A DNA stretch of 64,000 bases. Origin: Urechis unicinctus. Taxonomy: Eukaryota > Annelida > Polychaeta > Xenopneusta > Urechidae. Shown in pieces: positions 36,566 to 46,582 of the stretch. Positions within the stretch are counted from its first letter, which is position 1. The number at the start of each line of letters is the position of its first letter. Both the position numbers and the translations under genes were made by a program. The notes under the pieces are model-generated. The model was given only the letters and a program-made list of their open reading frames with translations. It was not told where the DNA came from and ran no database searches. Location of the stretch: assembly GCA_034190875.2 (NCBI GenBank), contig CM067344.1, positions 18,205,612-18,269,611 of the forward strand, written 5' to 3'.

Positions 36566-37013
36566 TTACTTGGTTCTTGTTACACACACCAGGTTTTTGC
36601 TGCTTTGGCATGCGGGGATCAACACAGGATGTCTCTTTATGTGCAGGCCTTTGTTTTTTTGCATGAAGCGCTGAAGTTCAGTTTCTGATTGGGAAGTAAC
36701 AGGTATTGGGTTAGGATGCTCAATTGTTGGACCGTTTCCCCCGATGAAATGCTTTGTACAGCTATAGGTGCCCTCATTAACCGTCTCTGGTCCAAATTTT
36801 CTCGTCCACTAGCCGCGCACGAAGGTAATATAAATATATGAATAAGACGTCTTGCACGGCTACCCGTCCACATGCCCTGACCCACTCTCTGCATAACTTT
36901 GGATTGGAGCGTAGCTTTGGAAAAGGAATGAAAGACACGCCATTCATTCTTTCACGATCTCTATATCGGCTGTCTGAGTTGCACCAACCCCAGCAGCAAT
37001 CTTTCGTGGGCAT
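36566..37013 (-). CDS. THAP-domain protein, two exons, reading frame intact
   Basis: Exon 1 is 37013-36864 (50 codons): MPTKDCCWGWCNSDSRYRDR, NGVSFIPFPK, REWVRACGR. Exon 2 is 36808-36566: FGPETVNEGTYSCTKHFIGG, then TIEHPNPIPV, stop 36568-36566. Donor GTAGCC and acceptor GGCTAG are weak but phase 0 on both sides, and together they give a complete THAP finger (C-x3/4-C ... C-x2-H) of about 130 residues. THAP followed by HPDPIP is typical of the N-terminus of THAP/DDE_Tnp_4 (ISL2EU-like) transposases. The DDE part is absent here; downstream is the convergent YqaJ fragment. It is either a truncated transposase or a free-standing DNA-binding protein. Confidence 0.65.
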
Positions 37014-37985
37014 TCTGGTTCGATGTGATCGTAAATTATTTTGCAAAAACAGATTCAAAACATCATTTACGGTACGCTACAAACTGTTAATACAGCGTCG
37101 CTAAGGAAAAGTTTGTTACGGGTAGCAACAAGACGGGGTACGGGAAGAACTACTTCCGAGTCACCGGGAAACGGCCTATTTAAGAATCGTCACTGGATGT
37201 AGTCAAATATATATCGTCACTTCTTAACCGCATAACATAGCAAATAATTCACCAAATGTAAACAATGGTGCATCTTGCAACGTCTTATACAGTAGTCGAG
37301 AAATTGGTCAAGTATGGAATGACGTTCACAATAATCATACCTAACCTAGTTCTATTATTAGCCGATGTTATCATACTTCCCTCCACCTTTTTGGATATCT
37401 AGTGATATTGGTCAATTCGCTACATGATTAATTAGGTATTTTGTAAATGTATTGAGGATATTGACGACATCAGCGGGCTGGAATCAGCAATATTTTCATG
37501 GTCTAAATACAACAGAACGACCCACAATGTTGGTAAAATATGTTCGATGCAGCAATAAGATTGCAAGTTACATTGATTTAATAGTCGTACAATTGATGTT
37601 AGGTCCGACTGAGCATGACTACCATTTATCAGCGACAAGTTTGTCCCTATGCTGTAAAGAAAGCCCCAATGATCATATGAGCTGCCTGAAAGGCTGCACA
37701 CGCTTGAGCCAACAACCCTTGTACCACGTGTGTATAGCATTACGCGGTTTGTTCAGTCTTATCTGATGCATTGACCCTAAAGGTATTCATTACCCAACAA
37801 ACTCTTATCGTTTATAAAGAAACCGAAAGCTAACAGCTCATAACGAATGAGAATTTGCTTTCGAATGCACACCGTCTCCTCCTTCCCTCATTTGTAGCCA
37901 GACGAATAATCATGGTACCATCTTTATGTCGCGCTGCATACAAATTGCAGATTATCGGGATGTAGAATGCAATAAGAGGAATGCA

Positions 37986-38184
<199 letters not shown>

Positions 38185-38435
38185 ATAGCCGTGTGTCTCT
38201 GTCACTCTCGGGTACTTTTGAGTCGTCGTCTCTCATTGGTCAGTTCTACAATTTTCGAAGAACTTGTCCAACCGGACGAGTAATTTTTATGAGCCCGATT
38301 GGTTGTTTCAAGTTGAGTGGCACCATTAATCGCACAGTCAGCGAGAGAAGCTGACACACAACTGGTCTTTTTAACTGACTATTACGTAAACATACTATCG
38401 TGCAGCTAAGCGATTAAAGCGCCTGCTGTGGTGCC

Positions 38436-38618
<183 letters not shown>

Positions 38619-38950
38619 CGGTTGTTCGCGTAGTCGCGCGCGCCGCCCTGGTGAGCTTTTTGGAACTAACTTCTTTTGACTTCCGATTTGACGCGCTCTA
38701 TCTCACAACCCAGCTGTCAGGCTGTCTGCTTTCTGACAGATCTGCTCGGTGCGCAATGTGACTATAGATGAAAAGTTAAACGAAAGAACATGGGTAGAAA
38801 TTGTGCGTTACATTGTGTGTGCCAAGATTTAAATACCTCGTCAACATGGAAGCGAATCAAAATTCATATTTGCGCGTAACGTGCAAGGTGAATCAAGTGT
38901 ATATTCCTATATCGTTATGTCTTTGGGATTCAAGTCAGCTGGGTTGCGCC
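38619..38950. other. Gene-free DNA before the LTR element
   Basis: No gene seen. The last five bases (38946-38950, GCGCC) are the left target-site duplication of the LTR element. Confidence 0.6.
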
Positions 38951-39099
38951 TGTTATGTTATGTCCAAATAACTATATTGAGAAACACACACACGAGGACG
39001 ACACCATGTAGACCGGAACAGAACTGTCTTTATTCTTAACCACCATCCAACACATGAAGTGGACGTTATGATTTTTAGTGAGGGCTTCATAATGCAACA
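38951..39099 (-). repeat. 3' LTR of the retrotransposon
   Basis: 149 bp beginning TGTTATGTTATGTCC and ending TAATGCAACA on the plus strand. It matches 42867-43015 at every base I compared. Confidence 0.95.
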
Positions 39100-39284
39100 T
39101 CCCCCTTCTTTTAAGAAATCATCAATGACAGACATTATGTTAGTTGCTTGTCTGCAGTCACAAACAAAAAGGTAGCAGTCTGCCTGTTACAATAAAATGA
39201 CATACAATTTAAGTCTAGTCCCAAGTTGACATTCATACAAAACAATACTATCTGGTTCTGCTACAATATGAATATGTATTTAGA

Positions 39285-41123
39285 TTAAATATCTTCTATG
39301 AGACGACGTGGAGGCATGACATTTCGCTTGGGACGTGGTGTAGGTATTGTAGTATTTCCACTTTTCTGTATCGCAGGTGAGGAGACTGTTGCGTTGTGAT
39401 TCACTTTACTAGTAGGTGTGGAGATGGGATCAGGTACGGGGCTATCCTGTGTTGGCTGTAGAGGGGGTGGGGCAACTATCGGTGCAGCTGGTGGTGACAG
39501 AGTTGGGCTTGTGTAAATGTCAGTTAGATATTGGTCATGGAGGATCTCTGGGATCAGCAGTTGACTTCCCTTCAGAATGAGACCATTTTCAATGCTTAGT
39601 TCGTCTCGGAAAGGCCAATAAGGATGAATGCTGTGGTGGACGTCTCTTTGGCGTCCGGGAAATCCTTGGATAATGTATTTTGACAGGCGATTGAGTGTCT
39701 CGTCATTTGTTATTGCTTCACGAAGCTCATCGAGTCGTCTGTTGCTGAATTGAACGAAGCATACCTTAATATTCAGTTCAATGTGCTCATCAGCACTAGA
39801 CTTTGGGAGTCGAGAAAGGCTGTCCGCTAGAATCATCTCTTTGCCAGGTCTGTATTTTATCTCGTAGTCATAGTGTTGCAACCTCAACAGCATACGCTGC
39901 AGACGGGCTGGGGCAGATGTGAGTGCTTTGGCTGAGATCATCTCCAGTGGACGGTGATCTGACTCGATGGTAAATGGTTTGCCGTACAAATATGTGTGAA
40001 AGCGTTCTGCTCCAAATACACATGCAAGTAGCTCTCTTTCTATGTTTGCGTACCGCTTTTCGGTGTCAGACAAACTTTTTGAGGCAAACGAGATTGGGTG
40101 ACCATCTTGAATGAGTGCGGCGCCGAGGGCTTCTTGACTCGCATCAACTTGCAATACAGCTGGCTTGGTTGGATCAAAGTATGAGAGCAATCCAGCTCTA
40201 CTAATGAGCTGTTTGAGTTGGCTGAAAACTGCTTGATGCTCTGGATGCCACTGGAATTCAGAGTCCTTCTGTAGTAGCTGTCTCAATGGTCCTGTAACGT
40301 TACTCAGCTTAGGGATATACGGAGCAAGGTATGTGACCATTCCAAGGAATGACTGGAGTTCTGAGACGTTTGCTGGGGGCTTCAGGTCGATGATAGCCTG
40401 CACTTTGCTTGGATCAGGCTTGACCCCTGACTCCCCGTAGATGTTGCCGAAGAAGCATACTTCGTCTTGGTTGATTTTACATTTCTCTGCATTGAAGACA
40501 AGACCACATTTGCGAGCACGTTCCATCAACTGATGGAGATTGCGGTTGTGATCAGCTTGGTCAACACCGAACACAGTGATGTCATCTGCAATGGATATGA
40601 CGCCAGGCAGTCCATCGAGTATCTGATCCATTGCCTTTTGGAAGACGTCTTGGCTAGTTTTCAAGCCGAATGGGAGCCTTTGGAAACAGAACCTTCCAAA
40701 TGGACTGTTGAATGTAGTGAGGTGTTGACTGGCATCATCTAACTGCACGCTCCAATAGCCGGACTTGGCATCCAGTTTGCTAAACACTTTGGCGCCCTTG
40801 AGTCTGTGTGTGACCTCTTCAAGTGTGGGGGTGCGGTGCTGACCCCTCTTTAGCGCCTTATTGATGTCTTTCGGATCCAAACAAATGCGGAGAGACCCGT
40901 TTGGTTTTTGAACATATGTTATGCTCGAGACCCAGTCTGTAGGTTCACTCACTGGGCGGATGACATCTAGGTCCAGCATTCTGTCAAGCTCAGAGCGGAT
41001 TTGAGATTGGAGCTGGATTGGAGCTCTTCTTGGCGCATGGATTACAGGACAAGCATCCTCCTTGAGGATTAGTGAATGCTCTCCTTTGAATTTACCCAAG
41101 CCTGTGAATCGGTCAGGGTACAT
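39285..41123 (-). CDS. pol: Retrotransposon Pol: reverse transcriptase and RNase H, no integrase
   Basis: The 612-residue frame contains RT motifs (KPNGSLRICLDPKDINKAL; FSKLDAKSGYW with the first catalytic Asp; LPFGLKTSQDVFQ; SIADDITVFG, an ADD box in place of YxDD, seen in some Gypsy lineages). RNase H follows (LQVDAS, NIERELLA, TIESDHRPLE), then the connecting PARLQRMLLRLQHYDYEIKY region. At about residue 535 the sequence passes straight into a Pro-rich tail ending RPKRNVMPPRRLIEDI, the usual C-terminus after integrase, so the zinc-binding and DDE integrase core has been cleanly deleted. The ATG at 41123 is not necessarily the real start, as the frame continues upstream. A stop and frame changes separate it from gag-protease. 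Confidence 0.92.
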   Translation of the reverse strand: MYPDRFTGLGKFKGEHSLILKEDACPVIHAPRRAPIQLQSQIRSELDRMLDLDVIRPVSEPTDWVSSITYVQKPNGSLRICLDPKDINKALKRGQHRTPTLEEVTHRLKGAKVFSKLDAKSGYWSVQLDDASQHLTTFNSPFGRFCFQRLPFGLKTSQDVFQKAMDQILDGLPGVISIADDITVFGVDQADHNRNLHQLMERARKCGLVFNAEKCKINQDEVCFFGNIYGESGVKPDPSKVQAIIDLKPPANVSELQSFLGMVTYLAPYIPKLSNVTGPLRQLLQKDSEFQWHPEHQAVFSQLKQLISRAGLLSYFDPTKPAVLQVDASQEALGAALIQDGHPISFASKSLSDTEKRYANIERELLACVFGAERFHTYLYGKPFTIESDHRPLEMISAKALTSAPARLQRMLLRLQHYDYEIKYRPGKEMILADSLSRLPKSSADEHIELNIKVCFVQFSNRRLDELREAITNDETLNRLSKYIIQGFPGRQRDVHHSIHPYWPFRDELSIENGLILKGSQLLIPEILHDQYLTDIYTSPTLSPPAAPIVAPPPLQPTQDSPVPDPISTPTSKVNHNATVSSPAIQKSGNTTIPTPRPKRNVMPPRRLIEDI

Positions 41124-41252
41124 GGACTTGACGTCACTCAGCTTTCCAAGGTTTGCAGTGTCAGTCTGGGAGAGATATGGTACAGTTCATGGTCACCAGA
41201 CTGAGAGCTTCGCAAGTTTCCAATCCAAAAATTACAGGACCTGGTGTGTCAG
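41124..41252 (-). other. Broken protease-RT linker of the retrotransposon
   Basis: The gag-protease frame stops at 41253. The following codons are homologous to the protease-RT linker in the second frame, and the pol frame then resumes in the third, so there are two single-base frame changes at about 41,262 and 41,166. One could be a programmed shift; the second is probably damage. Confidence 0.75.
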
Positions 41253-42500
41253 TTACATAAAATTTTGTTGCTTGCCACTGGCTGTCCGCATAACGACACG
41301 GGATGGTAAGTGTACCGTACTGACGAATCGGAGTGCATTGTATGCAGTGAGTTTGGCGTCACTTTTAACTAAGGTTGTTGGCAGTCCGTCTTCATTTACA
41401 TGCGATGGGTATATATTGCGGAACGTTCGCAGAGGCAGGATATTCACTTGAGCACCTGTATCCACTTTACCTCGTAGATTTGTCTTCTTGTTGGGGTATG
41501 CCTCAATGCACAAGATTGCAAATGCTTTGTCCCGGCTTACTGTTGAAATGGAGAGAGTGTCGAATGTGCACTGTTCAAACTGTGGGTCATCCTTATTCTC
41601 AACACAAACAGAGTGTACATCAGGCTTCTGCTTCTGTTTGTTATACTTTGAAGTACTGTACTTTATTGAGCCACTGCGATGTCCTTGCGTAGAACTGTGT
41701 GCAGCAGTACTGCGACAAACTTTTCCCCAATGACCAACTTTTAAGCATTTATTGCATTTCTGGTCACGAGTGGGACATTCCTCCCGACGGTGTCTAGTCC
41801 CACCACAAAAGTGGCATGTGTTCCTTGAGGTCGATTCGGCATGTGGAATCGGTCCTTTCCTTTGGTTGTTTCGCTTTTGATGGATGCTATCCACCTTCGT
41901 AGCCTGCCCAAACTGATTGAGTTGTTGTTGTGTGGCTTCGTATGTTCGAGCACAGTCAAGAACTTTGTCAAGTGTCAACTTCTCGGGATCGCGGTCTAGT
42001 ACCTTTTTACGAACGGGGTTGTGCACAGTGCCAATAATGATTTGGTCGATCAGCATGTCCTCGAGAGCAGCCTCGAATTTACACTTCCGTGCTTGCACCT
42101 TAAGACGAGTTGTAAAGGTGTCAATGGGCTCAGCTGACTGTTGACAAATGTCGCGAAATTGAAAACGGGCAAGTCTATAGTTAGCCTTGGGCTCAAAATA
42201 GTCTTGGAATGCCTGCCACACTGACTCTGGCGTTTTCTTCTGCTCTACTGTCAGATGAGACCAGTTGTCGTAGACTTCTAAAGCATTGGGTCCCAACCAC
42301 AGTAGGATGTAGTTAACAATTTCGTGACCTGTTTTGTTACTGTACGTAGGAGTCGACAACAACAGTTCACAATAACGCTTGAATGAGCGAAACTGATGAG
42401 GCAAATCGTCACTGTCCCAGTTGAATGAGGGCAACTTGATACCGGCTAGATCGTTTGAGTGCACGTACTGCACGCTTGCTGCTGGGTTTGATTCCGACAT
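41253..42500 (-). CDS. gag: Retrotransposon Gag and aspartic protease
   Basis: Start chosen at the first ATG (42500). A capsid-like helical region is followed by two zinc knuckles C-x2-C-x4-H-x4-C (CHFCGGTRHRREEC and CNKCLKVGHWGKVC) and a basic spacer. The aspartic protease active site is GKVDTGAQVNILP (DTG). Length is 415 residues, typical for a Gypsy Gag-PR. It ends in the protease C-terminal part, where the frame breaks. Confidence 0.92.
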   Translation of the reverse strand: MSESNPAASVQYVHSNDLAGIKLPSFNWDSDDLPHQFRSFKRYCELLLSTPTYSNKTGHEIVNYILLWLGPNALEVYDNWSHLTVEQKKTPESVWQAFQDYFEPKANYRLARFQFRDICQQSAEPIDTFTTRLKVQARKCKFEAALEDMLIDQIIIGTVHNPVRKKVLDRDPEKLTLDKVLDCARTYEATQQQLNQFGQATKVDSIHQKRNNQRKGPIPHAESTSRNTCHFCGGTRHRREECPTRDQKCNKCLKVGHWGKVCRSTAAHSSTQGHRSGSIKYSTSKYNKQKQKPDVHSVCVENKDDPQFEQCTFDTLSISTVSRDKAFAILCIEAYPNKKTNLRGKVDTGAQVNILPLRTFRNIYPSHVNEDGLPTTLVKSDAKLTAYNALRFVSTVHLPSRVVMRTASGKQQNFM

Positions 42501-42848
42501 GATTTGGCGGGCGATAAACTGCACACTGTCACTGACGCGATGCAATTATTTACCACAACGTCCAACACGATCACTAGACCTGATATTGTCACATGTAGAA
42601 GCTTACTTGCGATTTGCACTTTGCGCTCGTTTTGTTGCTCGACATTCCAACACCACAGTCACACAATCCGTCGCCGACCATGTGCGTTTGAGCGGGGTCG
42701 TTGAGCCTTGACCTGCTTGACTTGAGGAGGTGAATTGCTCGGTTCACTGAAATCCGTTGTCACTGACCTCAAGACGACAGTCGTCGTTTCCACTGCTGAC
42801 TAGCGGAAGATAAAAACACTGTTTTTAATCACTATGGGTCGTTTTAGA

Positions 42849-42866
42849 TCTCACTTGCTGCCACCA
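42849..42866 (-). promoter_or_regulatory. Primer-binding site of the retrotransposon
   Basis: Immediately after the 5' LTR on the minus strand it reads TGGTGGCAGCAAGTGA. TGG plus TGGCAGC is complementary to the 3' end of leucine tRNAs of the ...GCTGCCA-CCA type. The match covers about 10 bases, so the identity of the primer is tentative. Confidence 0.5.
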
Positions 42867-43015
42867 TGTTATGTTATGTCCAAATAACTATATTGAGAAA
42901 CACACACACGAGGACGACACCATGTAGACCGGAACAGAACTGTCTTTATTCTTAACCACCATCCAACACATGAAGTGGACGTTATGATTTTTAGTGAGGG
43001 CTTCATAATGCAACA
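42867..43015 (-). repeat. 5' LTR of the retrotransposon
   Basis: 149 bp, same as 38951-39099. It would carry the promoter for the minus-strand transcript. Confidence 0.95.
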
Positions 43016-43140
43016 GCGCCCACAATAGTTTTTACTATATTAACCACCATCCAACACCATGGAATGGAAGTTTTATTCATAATGCATAATGCAAACAGCG
43101 CCCACAATAGTTTATCTGCGGAATGGAAGTTTTATTCCTT
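43016..43140. repeat. Diverged LTR-like fragments beside the insertion
   Basis: GCGCCCACAATAGTTT occurs at 43016 and again at 43096, and GGAATGGAAGTTTTATTC also occurs twice. The part ATTAACCACCATCCAACAC at about 43038 is the same as an internal word of the adjacent LTR. The new element therefore inserted next to, or into, an older relative. Confidence 0.6.
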
Positions 43141-43179
43141 TCCCAGCAACACTAGAGAAGGACTTGGATGATAGCTGTC

Positions 43180-43737
43180 AATAGGCTCGCTGTAGATGAG
43201 CATTGCAGAGAAATTTATGGAAAACCACAAGCAACAGCATTCAAGTTATAAACACAACAGCACTGCGAAATTTCTTGTGGCGATGAGTCCTACCGGTGCT
43301 ATCATTTATGTGTCTGACATGTGTGTGTGTGGGGGGGGGGGGGGGGGGGGCGTCGGACAAAAAAATCACGTCAGAATCAGATGTTTTGATGCAGACACTT
43401 GATGCTGGTGACCAAATACTGGTGGACAGAGGTTTTACCATTGCAGGAGATTGGCCTCCAGGAGTCAAACTGCTCATACCCCCGTTTAAAAACAAATTAA
43501 CTGGCCAGTTTACTGCAGAAAAGGCAATTTACTGCAGTTAAGGCAATTTACTGCAGAACAGAGTATTCAGAAAAGATCTCTGTGGCTCGTATCCATGTTG
43601 AGCGTGCTGTGCTGGGAAATTAAGGAATTTAGGATTTTAGAAACTGAAGTGAAAGTTGCAATGCTTAACAATTACGAAAACATTTTTAAAGCATGTGCAT
43701 TCCTTGTGAACTTCAAACGACCTTTCTTGATTTCCTA
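43180..43737 (+). pseudogene. DDE_Tnp_4 transposase fragment, disrupted
   Basis: Successive frames read QHSSYKHNSTAKFLVAMSP, GAIIYVSDM, ASDKKITSESDVL, DAGDQILVDRGFTIAGDWPP, then ISVARIHVERAV and FRILETEV...FLVNF. These are the core motifs of the DDE_Tnp_4 transposases of PIF/Harbinger and ISL2EU-type elements: the Asp of VDRGF and the Glu of HVERA are present, and the first Asp lies at or before the truncated left end. Breaks: a run of about 20 G at 43331-43350 replaces a short GGR region and shifts frame; GGCAATTTACTGCAG is duplicated at about 43523-43555; another shift falls after VERAVLGN. The family is clear but the copy is not functional. Confidence 0.8.
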
Positions 43738-44286
43738 AGATGTGTATATATCCATATAAGCTGTCAATTGGCATTGCATGATTTTTTTGGGTGTACAGGG
43801 TATAGCATTCCGTCCTTTTCAATTATTCTTTAAAAATATCTATATTCATGTTGTTGTTTTCATTATTTCATGCATGTCTTGCTGTATTTTGCAAGTAATT
43901 TATTTTGACATGCCCAGTTGTAGTTTGTATAACATTTATACCATAAAATCTTTCATTTATACAATATAATAACTTTAAAGTGATCTGTTACCAACATCAG
44001 ATAAGCCGAAAAAATGTGATAGGTAATGCAAGCCAATATAATTTAACTTAAATTTTATTCTGACAGAGATACTAAAACATGACAATCTTACAGCACACTA
44101 TTTATACATGTTTAGTGCATTAACCTGTGTCATACCACTTCATTCAAACTACCACTGCCACAACAAATCTCATTCTAATATTATACACTACACATCACAC
44201 CAAAATACATTTTGATAACAATCTCATCACATCAAAACACATTTCAATAAACTTGTCACACAAGAACAATTGTTCAGTAGCATATG

Positions 44287-44762
44287 TCACATGCCCTCAC
44301 ACTTTGGACAATACATCTCTGGCAACTCTTCCAATTCAATGCTTTTGAAATTTGAGCACCTCCAGTGGTACAACACACCACATCCACAGTTGCATTCACA
44401 CATACCACTAGCTTCCTCATTATCCTGAATGATACTTGCATCTGGAATGAGTCCCTTACACTTGTTATTCTTGCTGTTGAACTCCTCTATATCACCGGTG
44501 AGTGTGAGTGATTGTGTCATGAGCACGAAGAAAGTAGTCTGTAACATTTGAGAGTGAAATACATGGAGATTTCCTGATATCCTTGGTCCACCCTTGAGTG
44601 GTGCTCCTCAGAGATGTAAGAATAGTCTTCAAGAGCCCGGACAGGTGCTAAAGCCCAATGCACTGCAGAGAACTGAGTCTTTTCCCCATTAGGACACTGA
44701 TCATGCTGCTTCAGTGCAATGTTGAGCTGCTTGGCATTGAGCTGATGTACATCTTTGGCACT
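44287..44762 (-). pseudogene. PHD-like zinc-finger protein fragment, partner of the transposase fragment
   Basis: Exon from 44762 (acceptor TATATTTTTCAG): SAKDVHQLNAKQLNIALKQH, QFSAVHWALAPVRALEDYSY. A second exon from 44538 (acceptor AATGTTACAG) ends CECNCGCGVLYHWRCSN ... MYCPKCEGM with stop at 44287-44289. The C-C-C-C-H-C-C-C spacing resembles a PHD finger. I could not identify a good donor for the first exon. It converges with the DDE_Tnp_4 fragment, about 550 bp stop to stop. Its function is unknown; it may be the accessory gene of the same transposon. A start was not found. Confidence 0.5.
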
Positions 44763-45289
44763 CTGAAAAATATAAAAGAAATAAATATATAAACTGCAAG
44801 CAACTATAGTCAATACAATAAATATCACAACACGATGCACTACTAAACAATACACGGTAATCATTTATGTATCTGGTTGTATATAATTAAAATAATGTAT
44901 ACATTCTATATACACTTAGTATGCATTTTCCACAATATTGCTTACTTAATGTTATTGGCCAGTGGCGTTAGAGACAACTTATTTTGTCTACTATGTTCCA
45001 CAATGTCCAACACAATGCCAAGATTGAAAGGAAAAATATACATCGAGAGCGGGCAGAGATACCACCACAGGCACAGGTTTGGGTCTGGCAGGCATTTCTT
45101 TCCCAAGCTTTTCACAACAAAATATGGTTAATCGCCACGAAATTAATCCGTCCTGATATTCAATGAACAATAATAAACAACCACGCGCACATAAATCCAC
45201 AGAATCCGTCCAGTTAGTGTTATTATTTCACTTTTTCTAACGTGTGTAATCCATATATATATTGGAAAAGGTATTTCTCCTTATTTCTG

Positions 45290-45750
45290 TCCTAGCCATG
45301 GGTTAGTCATGGTGCACAAATGTCTCCGAAGTCTAGAGTTCTCAGCACTGTGAACCTGGCTAAAACAAATCAACTCTTATTTTGTCTAATTCATTGAACA
45401 TTTTGTATACCTGTATATGGTCCCCACCGAGATTAAAGAGATGACAGCCCAAACAAGCGCAATCTTCGTTCGTAGCCTAACTCAGATATACCGGCTACGA
45501 ACTTAGTAGCATACCTTTGTATTCAATACATTTAGGTCACGTTGAAGGAAGGCTGACCACGCCTGCATATTACACATGGGGCTTAACATGTTCCTTATAA
45601 AGTTTGATATAGAAACTCCCTTAGAGACTAGTGAACGTCCCGTTTGACCAATTATAAAACCTTCTTCTTCGACACATCATCTAGGGTAAAATCACCATTC
45701 AGTATTCATTTGCCTGACCTGTATGCAGTATTTAACATTTATTTAAGTTA
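45290..45750 (-). pseudogene. LINE reverse transcriptase C-terminal remnant
   Basis: On the minus strand, mixed frames read NGDFTLDDVSKKKVL, FLYQTL, SFNVT, IQRYATKFVAGISELGYERR and LRLFGLSSL, a CR1-like non-LTR RT tail (compare the usual VQRRATK-x-L-x-YEERL-x-L-x-L-x-SL order). It has many stops and is the 3' part of the element whose RT core lies at 46583-47250. The two are separated by an inverted-repeat element. Confidence 0.65.
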
Positions 45751-45751
45751 T

Positions 45752-46580
45752 GCCTAAGTCACATGAGACTTATGGGCTGTATAGGTTATCAATGGGCTGT
45801 GTATGGGACCCGCACGGGCAAAAACTATGCACGGCGTGTGGTGCGATTTGTCGAAGATGTTTGGCCCCGTACGAGCCCGTTGCAAAATATTTAACATATA
45901 CTTCTTTCAGACACGAGCTCCTTACGGGTTTAAGCCCGTATAGGGCCAATAGACAGTCGTGCAGGGCCTTTGTGAGGCCCTTGCTGGGCCTGTGCGGCAC
46001 CTGTACGGTTTTCTTACGGGTGCTCTACTGGCCCAGAGGTCGTTTGGGTCCCCCTGCGTGTCCTGCACGGTCCCCGTACGACTCAATTCGGCCATTTTGT
46101 TGCGTTCTTGCGGCGTATATATAATCACCATCGATTTTAACCTAGGGGTGCCGGCCTAGTAAAAAAATACCATTATCACCTGATCATATGACCATATGGG
46201 ACTGTTTAGTTAGAGCTCTGGACTTTAATTAATATATAGGACTTTACTCAGGTCTTTAACTTTTTGATAAAATAGAATAATATACAGTGCTTTGCGCTAA
46301 ATGACTTTATTTATGTATATTGTAATTTACACATGTTACGTGTGTCTATTTACATAATTACGCATGTTGTCGGTGTATGTAATATTGCCACTTGTAAAAA
46401 AAGGCACGCTTGTCAGAATTAATAACATTTTGATATATCTAAGAAACTTTAAGGAGTATATGAACAACTAATGGAACGCCCGCAAAGCATGTGATCACAA
46501 CATCTTGGGGGATGATTTCTTACGGGCTTCCTACAGACCACGGGCCCCGTAAGCACCTGTAGGTCTCATGTGACCTAGGC
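45752..46580. mobile_element. 829-bp inverted-repeat element inside a LINE remnant
   Basis: Ends are GCCTAAGTCACATGAGACTT and, inverted, GCCTAGGTCACATGAGACCT; similarity extends about 25 bp. AT flanks both ends (45750-45751 and 46581-46582), a possible 2-bp duplication. The interior is rich in ACGGGC/GGGCC words, especially in the left half and at the right end (GGGCCCCGTAAG). No coding capacity was found; the 124-aa plus-strand frame within it is a by-product of the GC-rich left half. The DNA on either side joins into one LINE remnant. Confidence 0.8.
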
Positions 46581-46582
46581 AT

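Larger units (their letters stand above)
35500..37985 (+). repeat. ~5.5-kb repeat family, next copy, interrupted
   Basis: 35,500-35,997 follows 29,990-30,400 and 37,184-37,985 follows 30,745-31,300 and beyond (GTAGTCGAGA, GGTCAAGTATGGAATGACG, GGATATCTAGTGATAT). The 1.2 kb between them holds the THAP and YqaJ fragments. The copy ends at the TA microsatellite. Confidence 0.6.
38951..43015 (-). mobile_element. Gypsy-type LTR retrotransposon, integrase deleted
   Basis: The element is 4,065 bp on the minus strand. Its LTRs (38951-39099 and 42867-43015, each 149 bp, TG...CA) look identical base for base. GCGCC duplicates at 38946-38950 and 43016-43020 are the 5-bp target duplication. The primer-binding site TGGTGGCAGC (42866 downward) suggests a leucine tRNA primer. 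A polypurine tract AAAAGAAGGGGGA lies just inside the 3' LTR (39112-39100). Gene order is gag, protease, RT, RNase H, with no integrase. Identical LTRs indicate a very recent insertion, although the copy cannot encode all functions and must have been mobilised in trans. Confidence 0.95.

Noticed and set aside
45750-46124. 124-codon Cys-rich plus-strand frame
   Set aside because: It lies in the GC-rich half of the 829-bp inverted-repeat element, repeats ACGGGC words and has no known domain.
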